Positions 1 through 5,684 of a DNA stretch of 5,684 bases are shown here, one piece after another. A program made the translations under genes and the position numbers. The DNA is taken from the NCBI GenBank assembly GCA_945872325.1, contig CAMBZY010000232.1, positions 1 through 5,684 of the forward strand, read 5' to 3'. The notes beneath the pieces are model-generated. The model was not told where the DNA came from. It worked only from the letters and a program-made list of their open reading frames with translations, and did not search any database. Every line of letters begins with the position of its first letter. Position 1 is the stretch's first letter. The DNA comes from Candidatus Kuenenia stuttgartensis. Lineage in GTDB: Bacteria > Planctomycetota > Planctomycetia > Isosphaerales > Isosphaeraceae.

Positions 1-501
1 CTGCTCGACGAACCTCTGGAAGAGGCCATATTGGTCTATCAATCGCAAGTTTACGACCTTGGTTCGATTGCTCCGGGAGCCTCGGTGGTGATCAATCCGA
101 CTCGCACACAGAACCTGACCGGTTATCTCGACCGCTTCAGCGTCAACGAACTCAAAAACACCGGTGCCGGATGGTCAGAACGAGCACGTTTGAAGCTGCC
201 CAGACTGATGATGTTTCACGAAAGCGGGCCAGCCAGCCTGCGGGCATTGACCAACGGACCAATGAGCCGGCTTGACCTGAGTGGCCTGCTTGCTCTGAAC
301 CGGCCCATGCTGGTGGCCAGAGTGAAACGACCTGGTAGCCAGCTTGTTCTGACAGGGGTTCGAGGTCTGGAAAATGCGAGGATTGATCAGACCACGTTGG
401 TGCGATGCCTGTTACCACTGGCATCAGAGTCTGTCACAGACCTTATGCCCACAAAACCTGAAATCAGTGAGCTGGCACAAGCCGGCGGCGTGGCGAAATA
501 A
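1..501 (+). CDS. C-terminal part of an unrecognised protein, probably partner of the downstream ABC ATPase (5' end off window)
   Basis: The reading frame is open from base 1 to the TAA at 499-501, giving 166 residues. There is no stop before the TTG at 31, so the gene almost certainly begins left of the window and that TTG is not its start. I do not recognise the family. The visible part has no hydrophobic stretch long enough for a membrane segment. It alternates short beta-type segments with Gly/Pro turns (for example VYDLGSIAPGASVVI near residues 17-31 of the fragment), which suggests a soluble, beta-rich domain. It ends with a Pro/Glu-containing tail. The ABC ATPase starts 59 bases downstream on the same strand, so this could be the extracytoplasmic or C-terminal domain of a membrane component of that transporter. 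That role is inferred from position only. Confidence 0.75.
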   Translation: MLDEPLEEAILVYQSQVYDLGSIAPGASVVINPTRTQNLTGYLDRFSVNELKNTGAGWSERARLKLPRLMMFHESGPASLRALTNGPMSRLDLSGLLALNRPMLVARVKRPGSQLVLTGVRGLENARIDQTTLVRCLLPLASESVTDLMPTKPEISELAQAGGVAK

Positions 502-560
502 TCGCCAGGAAATTCAAGAGCCTTCTGAAAAACAGTCTGCAACGAGCGAGAAATTGAATC

Positions 561-1544
561 ATGAGTACCGCGATGGAAATGCAATCGGCTCCGAACCTGT
601 CCGCCGATTCTCCGATGATTGAAACGCACGGGTTGACCAAGCAATATGGCCAGCTTTTCGCTCTGAAAGACCTCGACCTGACGCTCTACCGTGGCGATGT
701 TTATGGCTTTATCGGCCCAAACGGTGCCGGCAAGACCACCACGATGCGGATTCTAGCAACCTTGCTGAACCCAACACGTGGCGAAGCCTATGTTTGCGGC
801 CATTCGATTTATAACGCTCCCAAAGAAATCCGCCGGATGATTGGCTACATGCCCGACTTCTTTGGCGTGTATGACGACATGAAAGTGATTGAATACCTCG
901 AGTTTTTCGCCTCAGCCTATCGCATCAAAGGCGAAGCCAGGCGGAAGATTTGTGCCGAAGTTCTCGAACTTGTGGACCTCACCTACAAGCGCGACGCCTT
1001 GGTCACATCACTCTCACGCGGAATGACACAAAGGCTTGGCCTGGCACGGGTTCTGCTGCACAATCCACAGGTGCTGCTGCTCGACGAACCGGCCTCGGGG
1101 CTTGACCCTCGTGCCCGTATTGAGATTCGTGCCTTGTTGAAACAGCTTCGCTCGATGGGCAAAACCATTCTGGTTTCAAGCCACATTTTGCCTGAGCTGG
1201 CTGATATCTGTAATAAAATTGGTATTATTGAACAGGGCCAACTGATTGTGAACGGAACTGTGGAAGATGTCATGACACAGGCCCGAACAGAGCGCATTCT
1301 CCATATTCAGGTGGCAGGCCGGCCTCAGCAGGAAGCTGCTGATCTGCTGGAGCGCCGCGATGAAGTGGAAACGGTGGACCAGCGTGCCGGAATATTGATC
1401 GTGAAATTAAAGAGGCCTGATATCCGCCACTCAGCTCTGGCTCAGAACCTGATTGAGGAAGGCTTTGAGCTGATGCTCTTTAAAGAGGAAGAGATCAACC
1501 TCGAAACGGCGTTCATGCACTTGACCAAAGGGATTACGAGTTAA
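561..1544 (+). CDS. ABC transporter ATP-binding protein, NatA/CcmA-like (ABC-2 exporter type)
   Basis: This is a 327-residue cytoplasmic ATPase subunit that would hydrolyse ATP to drive a membrane partner, probably an ABC-2 type exporter; the substrate is unknown. Motifs in order: A-loop Tyr29, Walker A GPNGAGKTT (52-60), Q-loop region IGYMPDFFG (94-102), signature LSRGMTQR (151-158), Walker B VLLLDEP (171-177), D-loop SGLDP (179-183) and H-loop His208. The Q-loop position holds Asp99 where most ABC ATPases have Gln. About 90 residues follow the nucleotide-binding domain (roughly 236-327), as in the NatA-like branch whose members carry an extra C-terminal domain. The start at 561 has only a weak GA-rich stretch upstream. 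Met19 (ATG at 615) sits just before the conserved fold and is a possible alternative start. No permease lies in the window, so it is expected upstream of base 1. The gene is likely in one operon with the flanking rightward genes. Confidence 0.96.
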   Translation: MSTAMEMQSAPNLSADSPMIETHGLTKQYGQLFALKDLDLTLYRGDVYGFIGPNGAGKTTTMRILATLLNPTRGEAYVCGHSIYNAPKEIRRMIGYMPDFFGVYDDMKVIEYLEFFASAYRIKGEARRKICAEVLELVDLTYKRDALVTSLSRGMTQRLGLARVLLHNPQVLLLDEPASGLDPRARIEIRALLKQLRSMGKTILVSSHILPELADICNKIGIIEQGQLIVNGTVEDVMTQARTERILHIQVAGRPQQEAADLLERRDEVETVDQRAGILIVKLKRPDIRHSALAQNLIEEGFELMLFKEEEINLETAFMHLTKGITS

Positions 1545-1606
1545 TTTCTACGTCCACTTGCTCGTAAATACCAGAATCGCCATTGGGATGAATCAACAGG
1601 TGCATC

Positions 1607-2437
1607 ATGGAAACAAGCTCGGCCAGTCATTCAAAATATCGGCTGGTAGTCTTTCAGGAGCCCGCTGAAATCGAGCCTGTCCGGATCATGCTGGCCCGCG
1701 AGCTTGCGATTCATCCGCTTGACGCGCTGCGTCTGGTGGCACACATGCCAGGCATTCTGCCAGGCCTGTACGATGCTGGTCAGTGCAAGCGCATTCTTGA
1801 TGCCTTGTTTGAATTTAAACTCCCGGCTGAAGCTCGTTCACTGGAGACATTTCCTGACCTGAGTCGGCCAAAACTGGTCCATGAATTCACATTGACCCCA
1901 GGCGGGCTGAATATCTGCGATGTGATTCGCAAACAGACATTGAATTTCCTGCCTTGGGATCAGATTGGGATGATCGCAGCTGCGAAGCTCGAGTTGCCCG
2001 ACACTGTGAGCGAATATTATGCACCAGGCCTGGTAGCCGGTGCCGTCAGGGGCGTGAGGCGGGTTTTGGGTGGTGGTGCCCTGAACCGGAAGGAACGGAT
2101 CGTGAGTTCGCCGATTGCTCCCAAGGGTGAGGCGATCATTTGGCGCAAGCGGCCTCACGGCGTATTCCGCCTATCCGAAGATAAATTGCGTTATGACATT
2201 CTCGGTGAACATCGTGCGGAGACAGCCTCTGACAATTTTCCCCGACTCTTGCGATGGCTTGCGGCAGGCACGGAAACAGCGTTTCTACCGGATTCTTCGT
2301 TGATTTATCTGGGCCGAAAGGGTGGGGAAATTCCGGTCTATCCTGACTTGGAAAGCCTGACCGAGATGGCCACTATGGAATTATTAAGAAGCTGGTATCG
2401 AGCCGATCGAAGTGAAGCTCAAGACACCATGAGCTAA
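1607..2437 (+). CDS. Hypothetical protein with an N-terminal ribosomal L7/L12 C-terminal-like domain
   Basis: This 276-residue protein has no signal peptide or membrane segment, so it is probably cytoplasmic. Residues 11-76 line up by eye, with no gap, against the C-terminal domain of E. coli L7/L12. A first strand (YRLVV) is followed by a helix, the segment PLDALRLVAHMP in place of GLKEAKDLVESAP, a helix (CKRILDALFEF), and an end at PAEA in place of GAEVE. Residues about 92-130 (TLTPGGLNI, then LNFLPWDQIGMI) look like strands of a beta-rich domain. A Gly/Arg-rich stretch lies at 141-157, and a second beta/alpha section spans 177-265 (FRLSEDKLRYDILG, NFPRLLRWLAAG). I do not recognise the full-length family. 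It begins 62 bases after the ABC ATPase gene on the same strand, so an accessory role to that transporter is possible but inferred. The ATG at 1607 has only a weak CAGG upstream. Confidence 0.85.
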   Translation: METSSASHSKYRLVVFQEPAEIEPVRIMLARELAIHPLDALRLVAHMPGILPGLYDAGQCKRILDALFEFKLPAEARSLETFPDLSRPKLVHEFTLTPGGLNICDVIRKQTLNFLPWDQIGMIAAAKLELPDTVSEYYAPGLVAGAVRGVRRVLGGGALNRKERIVSSPIAPKGEAIIWRKRPHGVFRLSEDKLRYDILGEHRAETASDNFPRLLRWLAAGTETAFLPDSSLIYLGRKGGEIPVYPDLESLTEMATMELLRSWYRADRSEAQDTMS

Positions 2438-2512
2438 GTTCAGCGCAAATCCAGTTGGGGCAGGTAAGTCATTCGACGGACCGGCAAATCATCACAAAAA
2501 TCATCCGCTCGA

Positions 2513-3919
2513 TTACTTTTTCCTGACAGGTGAACGCCTGACTGGAGTTGCTTTGCGGAACGGCCAGACAGGCTTCGCAATGGGTGTCGTGGATTTGACC
2601 GTAGTGGTTGGTGGTACGGGTGTTACCACTTTTGGAGCAACGTAAGGGGCCAGATCGGTTGCCGCACCGGCGTCGAGATATCCGGCTGAAGCGATTTTCC
2701 CAGCCAGTTCAGTCGATCTGTGTGCCGTGGCCTTGATCTGATTCACAATCTGGGCTGCCGAGTAATCCGGCCTCAAGGATGCAATCAGGGCGGCTGTGGC
2801 GGCAACATATGGAGAGGCCATACTGGTCCCGTCCCATGATTGGTAAGAACCGGCGGTCGTGGACATAATTCTAACTCCAGGGGCAGCTACATCGACGCTG
2901 CTTGGCCCGTAGTTTGAGAAGCTGGCCAGATGGCCGGCGGAGTCCACGGCACCCACTGTCAGAACGTTGGTATACCGATAGCTGCCGGGATAACTGGGGA
3001 CCTGATCATTATTCACCGATTCGTTACCGGCGGCTGTCACAACCACTACATTGCGATTGGCGGCATAAGCCATGGCCGTTTGCAGTGATGGAGAGCCCAT
3101 GCTCATGGTCCAACTGGCATTAATCACCTTCGCACCATGATTTACGGCATAATATATCGCATTCACAGCCGCATTCAGAGAGCCGTTGCCGTATTGATCC
3201 AGCACTTTCAAGGCCATGATCTTCGAGCCAGGTGCAAGGCCCACACCGCCTGTATTGTTATTGGCGGCTGCAGCGATAATGCCTGAAACGTGTGAGCCGT
3301 GGCCAGCATCGTCCTGCACATTGCCGGAATTGTTGAGGAAATTGACGCCGAAGATGTCGTCAATAAAACCATCGCGGTCATCGTCACGCTTATTCCCAGC
3401 CACCTCGCCCGTATTCACCCATAACTGGCTTTTTAAATCTGGGTGATTTAAATCAATCCCGCTATCAATCACAGCGACAACCACTCCCTGTCCAACAGTG
3501 CGACTCCAGGCTGTTGAGGCGTTGACTGAGGCCGTATCCACACCGGCAATCGCCCACTGCTGGGAGGCCATGGGATCGTTCACGGGTAAGGCAGTGGAAT
3601 GGATCAGTGAATCTGTCTGGGAAAACGCCAGCCAGTTGGAACTTTCCCACGACTTCAATACACCGTCCCGCGCCACATCCGGGCGAAATACAATGCCCCA
3701 GGTGGTGGAGTCGTAGGCACCGTCCACATAGGCGCCTGAATCGTAAATTGCTTTTAAGGCCTGTGAAGCCTGATTTGAGGCTGATAATCGAATGACGGCT
3801 GAATTTAAAGTGGTCGGTTCGCAAAGTGGGCCAAGATTACTGGGCGCCACTGTCATTAACGAACGGTCTTCGAGCAGGTCAATCTGGACGATTCGCTTTG
3901 TCGTTCGTCTGATACGCAT
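2513..3919 (-). CDS. Secreted subtilisin-like serine protease (peptidase family S8) with planctomycete export motif
   Basis: This 468-residue endopeptidase is probably extracellular or surface-bound. The catalytic triad is complete: Asp152 (VIDSGID), His207 (GHGSHVSG) and Ser366 (GTSMASP), with oxyanion-hole Asn299 (TAAGNE). Residues 1-23 are basic and then carry LLEDRSLMT, the planctomycete extracellular-protein motif (LE-P/D-R type); there is no classical hydrophobic signal peptide. Residues about 40-112 look like a propeptide, followed by the linker NDPMASQQWAI (114-124) that commonly precedes S8 catalytic domains. Residues 179-184 (DDDRDG) form a likely calcium-binding loop. After about residue 425 comes a Pro/Thr/Val-rich linker and a very basic end (RRSPVRKK). 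The ATG is preceded by AAAGAGAG with an 11-base spacer, a weak ribosome site. The gene converges on the rightward block and lies 119 bases after the Rieske gene on the same strand. Confidence 0.96.
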   Translation of the reverse strand: MRIRRTTKRIVQIDLLEDRSLMTVAPSNLGPLCEPTTLNSAVIRLSASNQASQALKAIYDSGAYVDGAYDSTTWGIVFRPDVARDGVLKSWESSNWLAFSQTDSLIHSTALPVNDPMASQQWAIAGVDTASVNASTAWSRTVGQGVVVAVIDSGIDLNHPDLKSQLWVNTGEVAGNKRDDDRDGFIDDIFGVNFLNNSGNVQDDAGHGSHVSGIIAAAANNNTGGVGLAPGSKIMALKVLDQYGNGSLNAAVNAIYYAVNHGAKVINASWTMSMGSPSLQTAMAYAANRNVVVVTAAGNESVNNDQVPSYPGSYRYTNVLTVGAVDSAGHLASFSNYGPSSVDVAAPGVRIMSTTAGSYQSWDGTSMASPYVAATAALIASLRPDYSAAQIVNQIKATAHRSTELAGKIASAGYLDAGAATDLAPYVAPKVVTPVPPTTTVKSTTPIAKPVWPFRKATPVRRSPVRKK

Positions 3920-3998
3920 TGGAAGACTGGCTCTCTTTGAATTCGGTCAACATGCTGCAATATCAAGTGAGGATGAACCGCGAGAATCGTTAAAACCT

Positions 3999-4026
3999 AT
4001 TGTCGCATGTCGAACGTGAAAGTCAA
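3999..4026 (-). promoter_or_regulatory. Candidate sigma-70-type promoter for the subtilase gene
   Basis: Read on the minus strand, TTGACT (4026-4021, five of six matches to the -35 consensus) is followed after 16 bases by GACAAT (4004-3999, four of six matches to the -10 consensus). This lies in the 119-base gap upstream of the subtilase and would give a leader of roughly 70 bases. Planctomycete promoters are not well defined and AT-rich gaps yield chance matches, so this is tentative. Confidence 0.33.
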
Positions 4027-4038
4027 TTGCCCGCGATG

Positions 4039-4440
4039 TCAGCCAAGTTCTTGTGGCGACTTAAAACCCGCAGAATCGTTCAAAGTTTCGACGCCTGATA
4101 AATCCACCCAGATCAAACCTTTATCATCGATCCGGCTTTGAAAGTGACGCACCGATTTCTGGGGATTTGTGCGGCATTCGCCCGTCCTCACATCGAACTT
4201 CCAGCGGTGCAGGGGACACACCACAAACGAGCCGTCCAGCCAGCCTCGACCAAGCGGAGCATTGGCGTGGGGGCAGCGGCCTTCCAGAATATCAAGCTGA
4301 CCATCCACATAAAACACGGCCAGTCGAACGCCTTGCACTTCCAGCGCAAGTCCTCGGCCTTCAGTCACTTCAGAAATGTTGCCGCACAGAACCCAGCGGT
4401 TTTCAGAAGGCTCGTCAAATGGTAAAAGCGGCTGGCTCAT
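4039..4440 (-). CDS. Small Rieske [2Fe-2S] protein (NirD / dioxygenase-ferredoxin type)
   Basis: This 133-residue soluble, single-domain Rieske protein would carry electrons through a 2Fe-2S cluster. The cluster ligands are all present: Cys56 and His58 (CPH), and Cys75 and His78 (CPLH), with 16 residues between the pairs. The motif is followed by the usual WKFDVRTGEC (80-89) and a closing strand LIWVDL (109-114). About 19 further residues have no obvious match. Length and layout fit ferredoxins of ring-hydroxylating oxygenases and the small subunit NirD of nitrite reductase, but no oxygenase, reductase or nitrite reductase gene is in the window, so the partner is unknown. The start codon overlaps the nikR stop as ATGA. 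An AAGGAG (4448-4443) lies only 2 bases before the ATG, so translation probably depends on ribosomes finishing nikR. Confidence 0.94.
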   Translation of the reverse strand: MSQPLLPFDEPSENRWVLCGNISEVTEGRGLALEVQGVRLAVFYVDGQLDILEGRCPHANAPLGRGWLDGSFVVCPLHRWKFDVRTGECRTNPQKSVRHFQSRIDDKGLIWVDLSGVETLNDSAGFKSPQELG

Positions 4441-4922
4441 CTCTCCTTACGCTTTATTTTGGGAGGTTTCTGATCATGCGAATGTCCAGCCTCCGGCGGG
4501 TGAGCACCAGCCAGAACCAGCTTGCCCATCTCCACGCCCTTGGTTCCGATCAGGCTATCGGCCAACAGCCGAACTTCGCGGGCCCGACCTTTCAGAAGAA
4601 TCACTTCCAGGCATCGACGATGATCGAGGTGAACGTGTGTCGTCGTGACGACCTTCTCCAGATGATCGTGCTGAAGTTCGGTCAGACGCTCACTAATCTG
4701 CCCAGAATGGTGGTCGTAAATCAAGGTGACCACGCCCATGGCCGGTTCATCGTCCGACGCAACGGTCTCGGCAATCAGAGCGGATCGCATCAACCCACGA
4801 ACAGCCTCACTGCGATTCGCATACCGATGCTCGTCGCAATAGTCGTCAAACCGCTCCAAAAGCTCGCCACCAACGGCCACACTGAATCGGACCAGTGGCT
4901 CTTTGCCGGATTCTCGTGACAT
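4437..4922 (-). CDS. nikR: NikR family nickel-responsive transcriptional regulator
   Basis: This 161-residue DNA-binding protein normally represses nickel uptake or nickel-related genes when nickel is bound. Residues about 9-50 form the ribbon-helix-helix domain (strand LVRFSVAV, then LLERFDDYCDEH and NRSEAVRGLMRSAL). Residues about 61-138 form the ACT-like metal-binding and tetramerisation domain. Aligning with E. coli NikR (His76, His87, His89, Cys95) gives His85, His96, His98 and Cys104, so the high-affinity nickel site is intact (HVHLDHRRC). The protein is about 25-30 residues longer than E. coli NikR. Part of the excess is a C-terminal tail with three His (141, 147, 149) and a Lys/Arg-rich end. 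No nickel transporter, urease or hydrogenase gene is in the window. The next gene, encoding the Rieske protein, overlaps by 4 bases and is the clearest candidate for co-regulation. Confidence 0.95.
   Translation of the reverse strand: MSRESGKEPLVRFSVAVGGELLERFDDYCDEHRYANRSEAVRGLMRSALIAETVASDDEPAMGVVTLIYDHHSGQISERLTELQHDHLEKVVTTTHVHLDHRRCLEVILLKGRAREVRLLADSLIGTKGVEMGKLVLAGAHPPEAGHSHDQKPPKIKRKER
4443..4448 (-). promoter_or_regulatory. Close-spaced Shine-Dalgarno of the Rieske gene, inside the nikR 3' end
   Basis: AAGGAG on the minus strand encodes part of the last nikR codons (Lys-Glu) and ends 2 bases before the Rieske ATG. The spacing is shorter than the usual 5-9 bases. Together with the ATGA overlap this suggests reinitiation by ribosomes ending nikR. 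Confidence 0.5.
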
Positions 4923-4931
4923 GGCCTGCGA

Positions 4932-4936
4932 CCCTC
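4932..4936 (-). promoter_or_regulatory. Ribosome binding site of nikR
   Basis: GAGGG on the minus strand ends 9 bases before the ATG at 4922. It supports this start rather than the longer upstream extension of another frame across the terminator region. Confidence 0.55.
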
Positions 4937-4952
4937 GGAATTCGTGACTTGC

Positions 4953-4996
4953 AAAAAAAGGGCTGAACGTGGCTTTGATGATACCACTTTCAGCCC
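4953..4996 (-). terminator. Intrinsic terminator of the oxidoreductase gene
   Basis: On the minus strand, GGGCTGAA (4996-4989) pairs perfectly with TTCAGCCC (4967-4960). After one mismatch, GTGG (4987-4984) pairs with CCAC (4972-4969), leaving an 11-base loop. That is 12 of 13 possible pairs. Seven T residues (4959-4953) follow directly. The stem starts 28 bases after the oxidoreductase stop at 5025. This is the textbook layout of a rho-independent terminator and separates that gene from nikR. Confidence 0.85.
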
Positions 4997-5007
4997 ATTC
5001 GTTTCAG
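4978..5007 (-). promoter_or_regulatory. Tentative nikR promoter overlapping the terminator hairpin
   Basis: On the minus strand, TATCAT (4983-4978, five of six matches to the -10 consensus) lies in and beside the loop of the terminator. CTGAAA (5007-5002, four of six matches to -35) lies 18 bases upstream. A transcript starting about 7 bases after the -10 would lack the first stem arm and so would not form the terminator. nikR needs some start point in the 100 bases between it and the oxidoreductase, but the spacing is on the long side and the match could be chance. Confidence 0.22.
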
Positions 5008-5024
5008 GATCGACTAAAGATCAA

Positions 5025-5684
5025 TCAGACAGATGGGACATCCAGCCATGCACCATGCTTGGCTGAACTGGCGACACAGGCTTCAATAAAGGCCATTCCA
5101 GCCACGCCGTCGGCGATACCCGGGTGGGCAAACGGCTTGGGGCACTGCTCTCCACGGCGGCCACGGATGGTCCATTCCAGCGAACGGTGCAGGTTGGCCA
5201 AAGCCTCATGGAAACCTTCAGGGTGTCCGGAAGGCGTGCGCAGGTAAGGCTTGATCGACTCAGGGAAGTAGTCGTATTCCGCACCCAGTCGATAGATATG
5301 GAGCGGTTGGCCACCGGAATAAAACTTCAGGTTTGTATGGTCGGTGTTTGACCATTCAATCGTGCCCTTCGTTCCACTGATCCGGAAGCCGTTATCGTTC
5401 TGGGCGCCGATGGTGATCTGGCTGGCAGCGATGGTGGCGATGCCTCCATTGTTCAGCTCGGCCAGAACGGTGAAGTCGTCGTCCAGGGCACGTCCAGCGA
5501 CAAAAGTCTTCAATCGGGCCGATACGCGAACTGCCGAAAGGCCGGCCACAAAGCGGACGAATTCATAGGCATGGGTGCCGATATCTCCACCGCAGCCTGA
5601 TGCTCCTGAACGCTTTGGATCGACACGCCAAGCGGCCTGCTGCTGACCTGATTCTTCGAGATTGGTCGCCAGCCAGCCCTGAGG
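5025..5684 (-). CDS. Gfo/Idh/MocA family NAD(P)-dependent oxidoreductase, C-terminal 219 residues (5' end off window)
   Basis: The frame is open from the right edge to the TGA at 5027-5025, so the GTG at 5549 is internal and the true start lies beyond 5684. The visible part covers the C-terminal substrate-binding alpha/beta domain. The segment WRVDPKRSGASG is followed by GGDIGTHAYEF. Its Asp and His (fragment residues 34 and 38) sit in the D-x-x-x-H arrangement that matches the catalytic pair of inositol dehydrogenase. GTKGTIEW and SGHPEGFHEALANLHRS are further family hallmarks near the C-terminus. The N-terminal Rossmann fold and the catalytic Lys motif are not in the window. Family members oxidise or reduce sugars, inositols and related polyols; the substrate here cannot be told. 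Planctomycetes carry many paralogues. A strong terminator follows the stop. Confidence 0.93.
   Translation of the reverse strand, partial: PQGWLATNLEESGQQQAAWRVDPKRSGASGCGGDIGTHAYEFVRFVAGLSAVRVSARLKTFVAGRALDDDFTVLAELNNGGIATIAASQITIGAQNDNGFRISGTKGTIEWSNTDHTNLKFYSGGQPLHIYRLGAEYDYFPESIKPYLRTPSGHPEGFHEALANLHRSLEWTIRGRRGEQCPKPFAHPGIADGVAGMAFIEACVASSAKHGAWLDVPSV

Noticed and set aside
31..501. A TTG start at 31 making a complete 156-residue protein
   Set aside because: The frame is open back to base 1 and there is no ribosome site before the TTG. The gene is better read as truncated by the window.
3465..3824. A 119-codon minus-strand frame inside the subtilase gene
   Set aside because: It overlaps the propeptide and catalytic Asp region of the protease in another frame and shows no motif of its own.
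4167..4919. A 250-codon open frame on the plus strand across the Rieske and nikR genes
   Set aside because: It is antisense to two genes with intact ligand residues and clear family matches, its translation is low-complexity and lacks any recognisable motif, and it has no ribosome site. It is a shadow frame.
4790..4987. A small minus-strand frame overlapping the start of nikR and the terminator
   Set aside because: It runs through the terminator hairpin and is out of frame with nikR, which has a ribosome site and a strong family match.
4953..4996. The inverted repeat as a canonical NikR operator
   Set aside because: Arm sequence and spacing do not fit the known GTATGA-N16-TCATAC site, and the T-tract right after the stem explains it as a terminator. 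Only a possible second role is kept as a finding.
5025..5549. A GTG start at 5549 for the oxidoreductase
   Set aside because: The frame continues upstream to the window edge with conserved family sequence, including the catalytic GGDIGTH segment, so this GTG is an internal Val codon.

Overview
The window looks like a piece of a planctomycete chromosome, probably a Planctomycetaceae-type genome of moderate GC. The main reason is the N-terminus of the subtilase at 2513-3919, which carries the basic, LEDR-containing motif typical of planctomycete exported proteins. The gene mix (a NatA-like ABC ATPase beside a lineage-restricted hypothetical, and a Gfo/Idh/MocA oxidoreductase) fits this. The genus is not determined.

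Layout. Three genes read rightward (1-2437): the 3' end of an unrecognised protein gene, an ABC transporter ATPase, and a hypothetical protein whose N-terminal ~66 residues match the C-terminal domain of ribosomal protein L7/L12 in pattern. Gaps of 59 and 62 bases suggest one transcription unit, with the transport partner(s) off the left edge. Four genes read leftward (5684-2513): the C-terminal two thirds or so of a Gfo/Idh/MocA oxidoreductase closed by a clear intrinsic terminator, a NikR nickel-responsive regulator, a small Rieske [2Fe-2S] protein overlapping nikR by ATGA, and a secreted S8 serine protease with its own candidate promoter. The two blocks converge at 2438-2512, where no terminator is visible.

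How the genes may work together. The ATPase would power an exporter, and the L7/L12-like protein may be an accessory to it (inference from position only). NikR and the Rieske protein are very likely cotranslated, which would put an iron-sulfur electron carrier under, or beside, nickel-responsive control. The subtilase and the oxidoreductase show no functional link to them. No RNA genes, insertion sequences, CRISPR arrays or phage genes were seen. No wholly new system is evident. The most interesting items are the L7/L12-like domain next to an ABC transporter, the nikR-Rieske pair, and the large dyad upstream of nikR.
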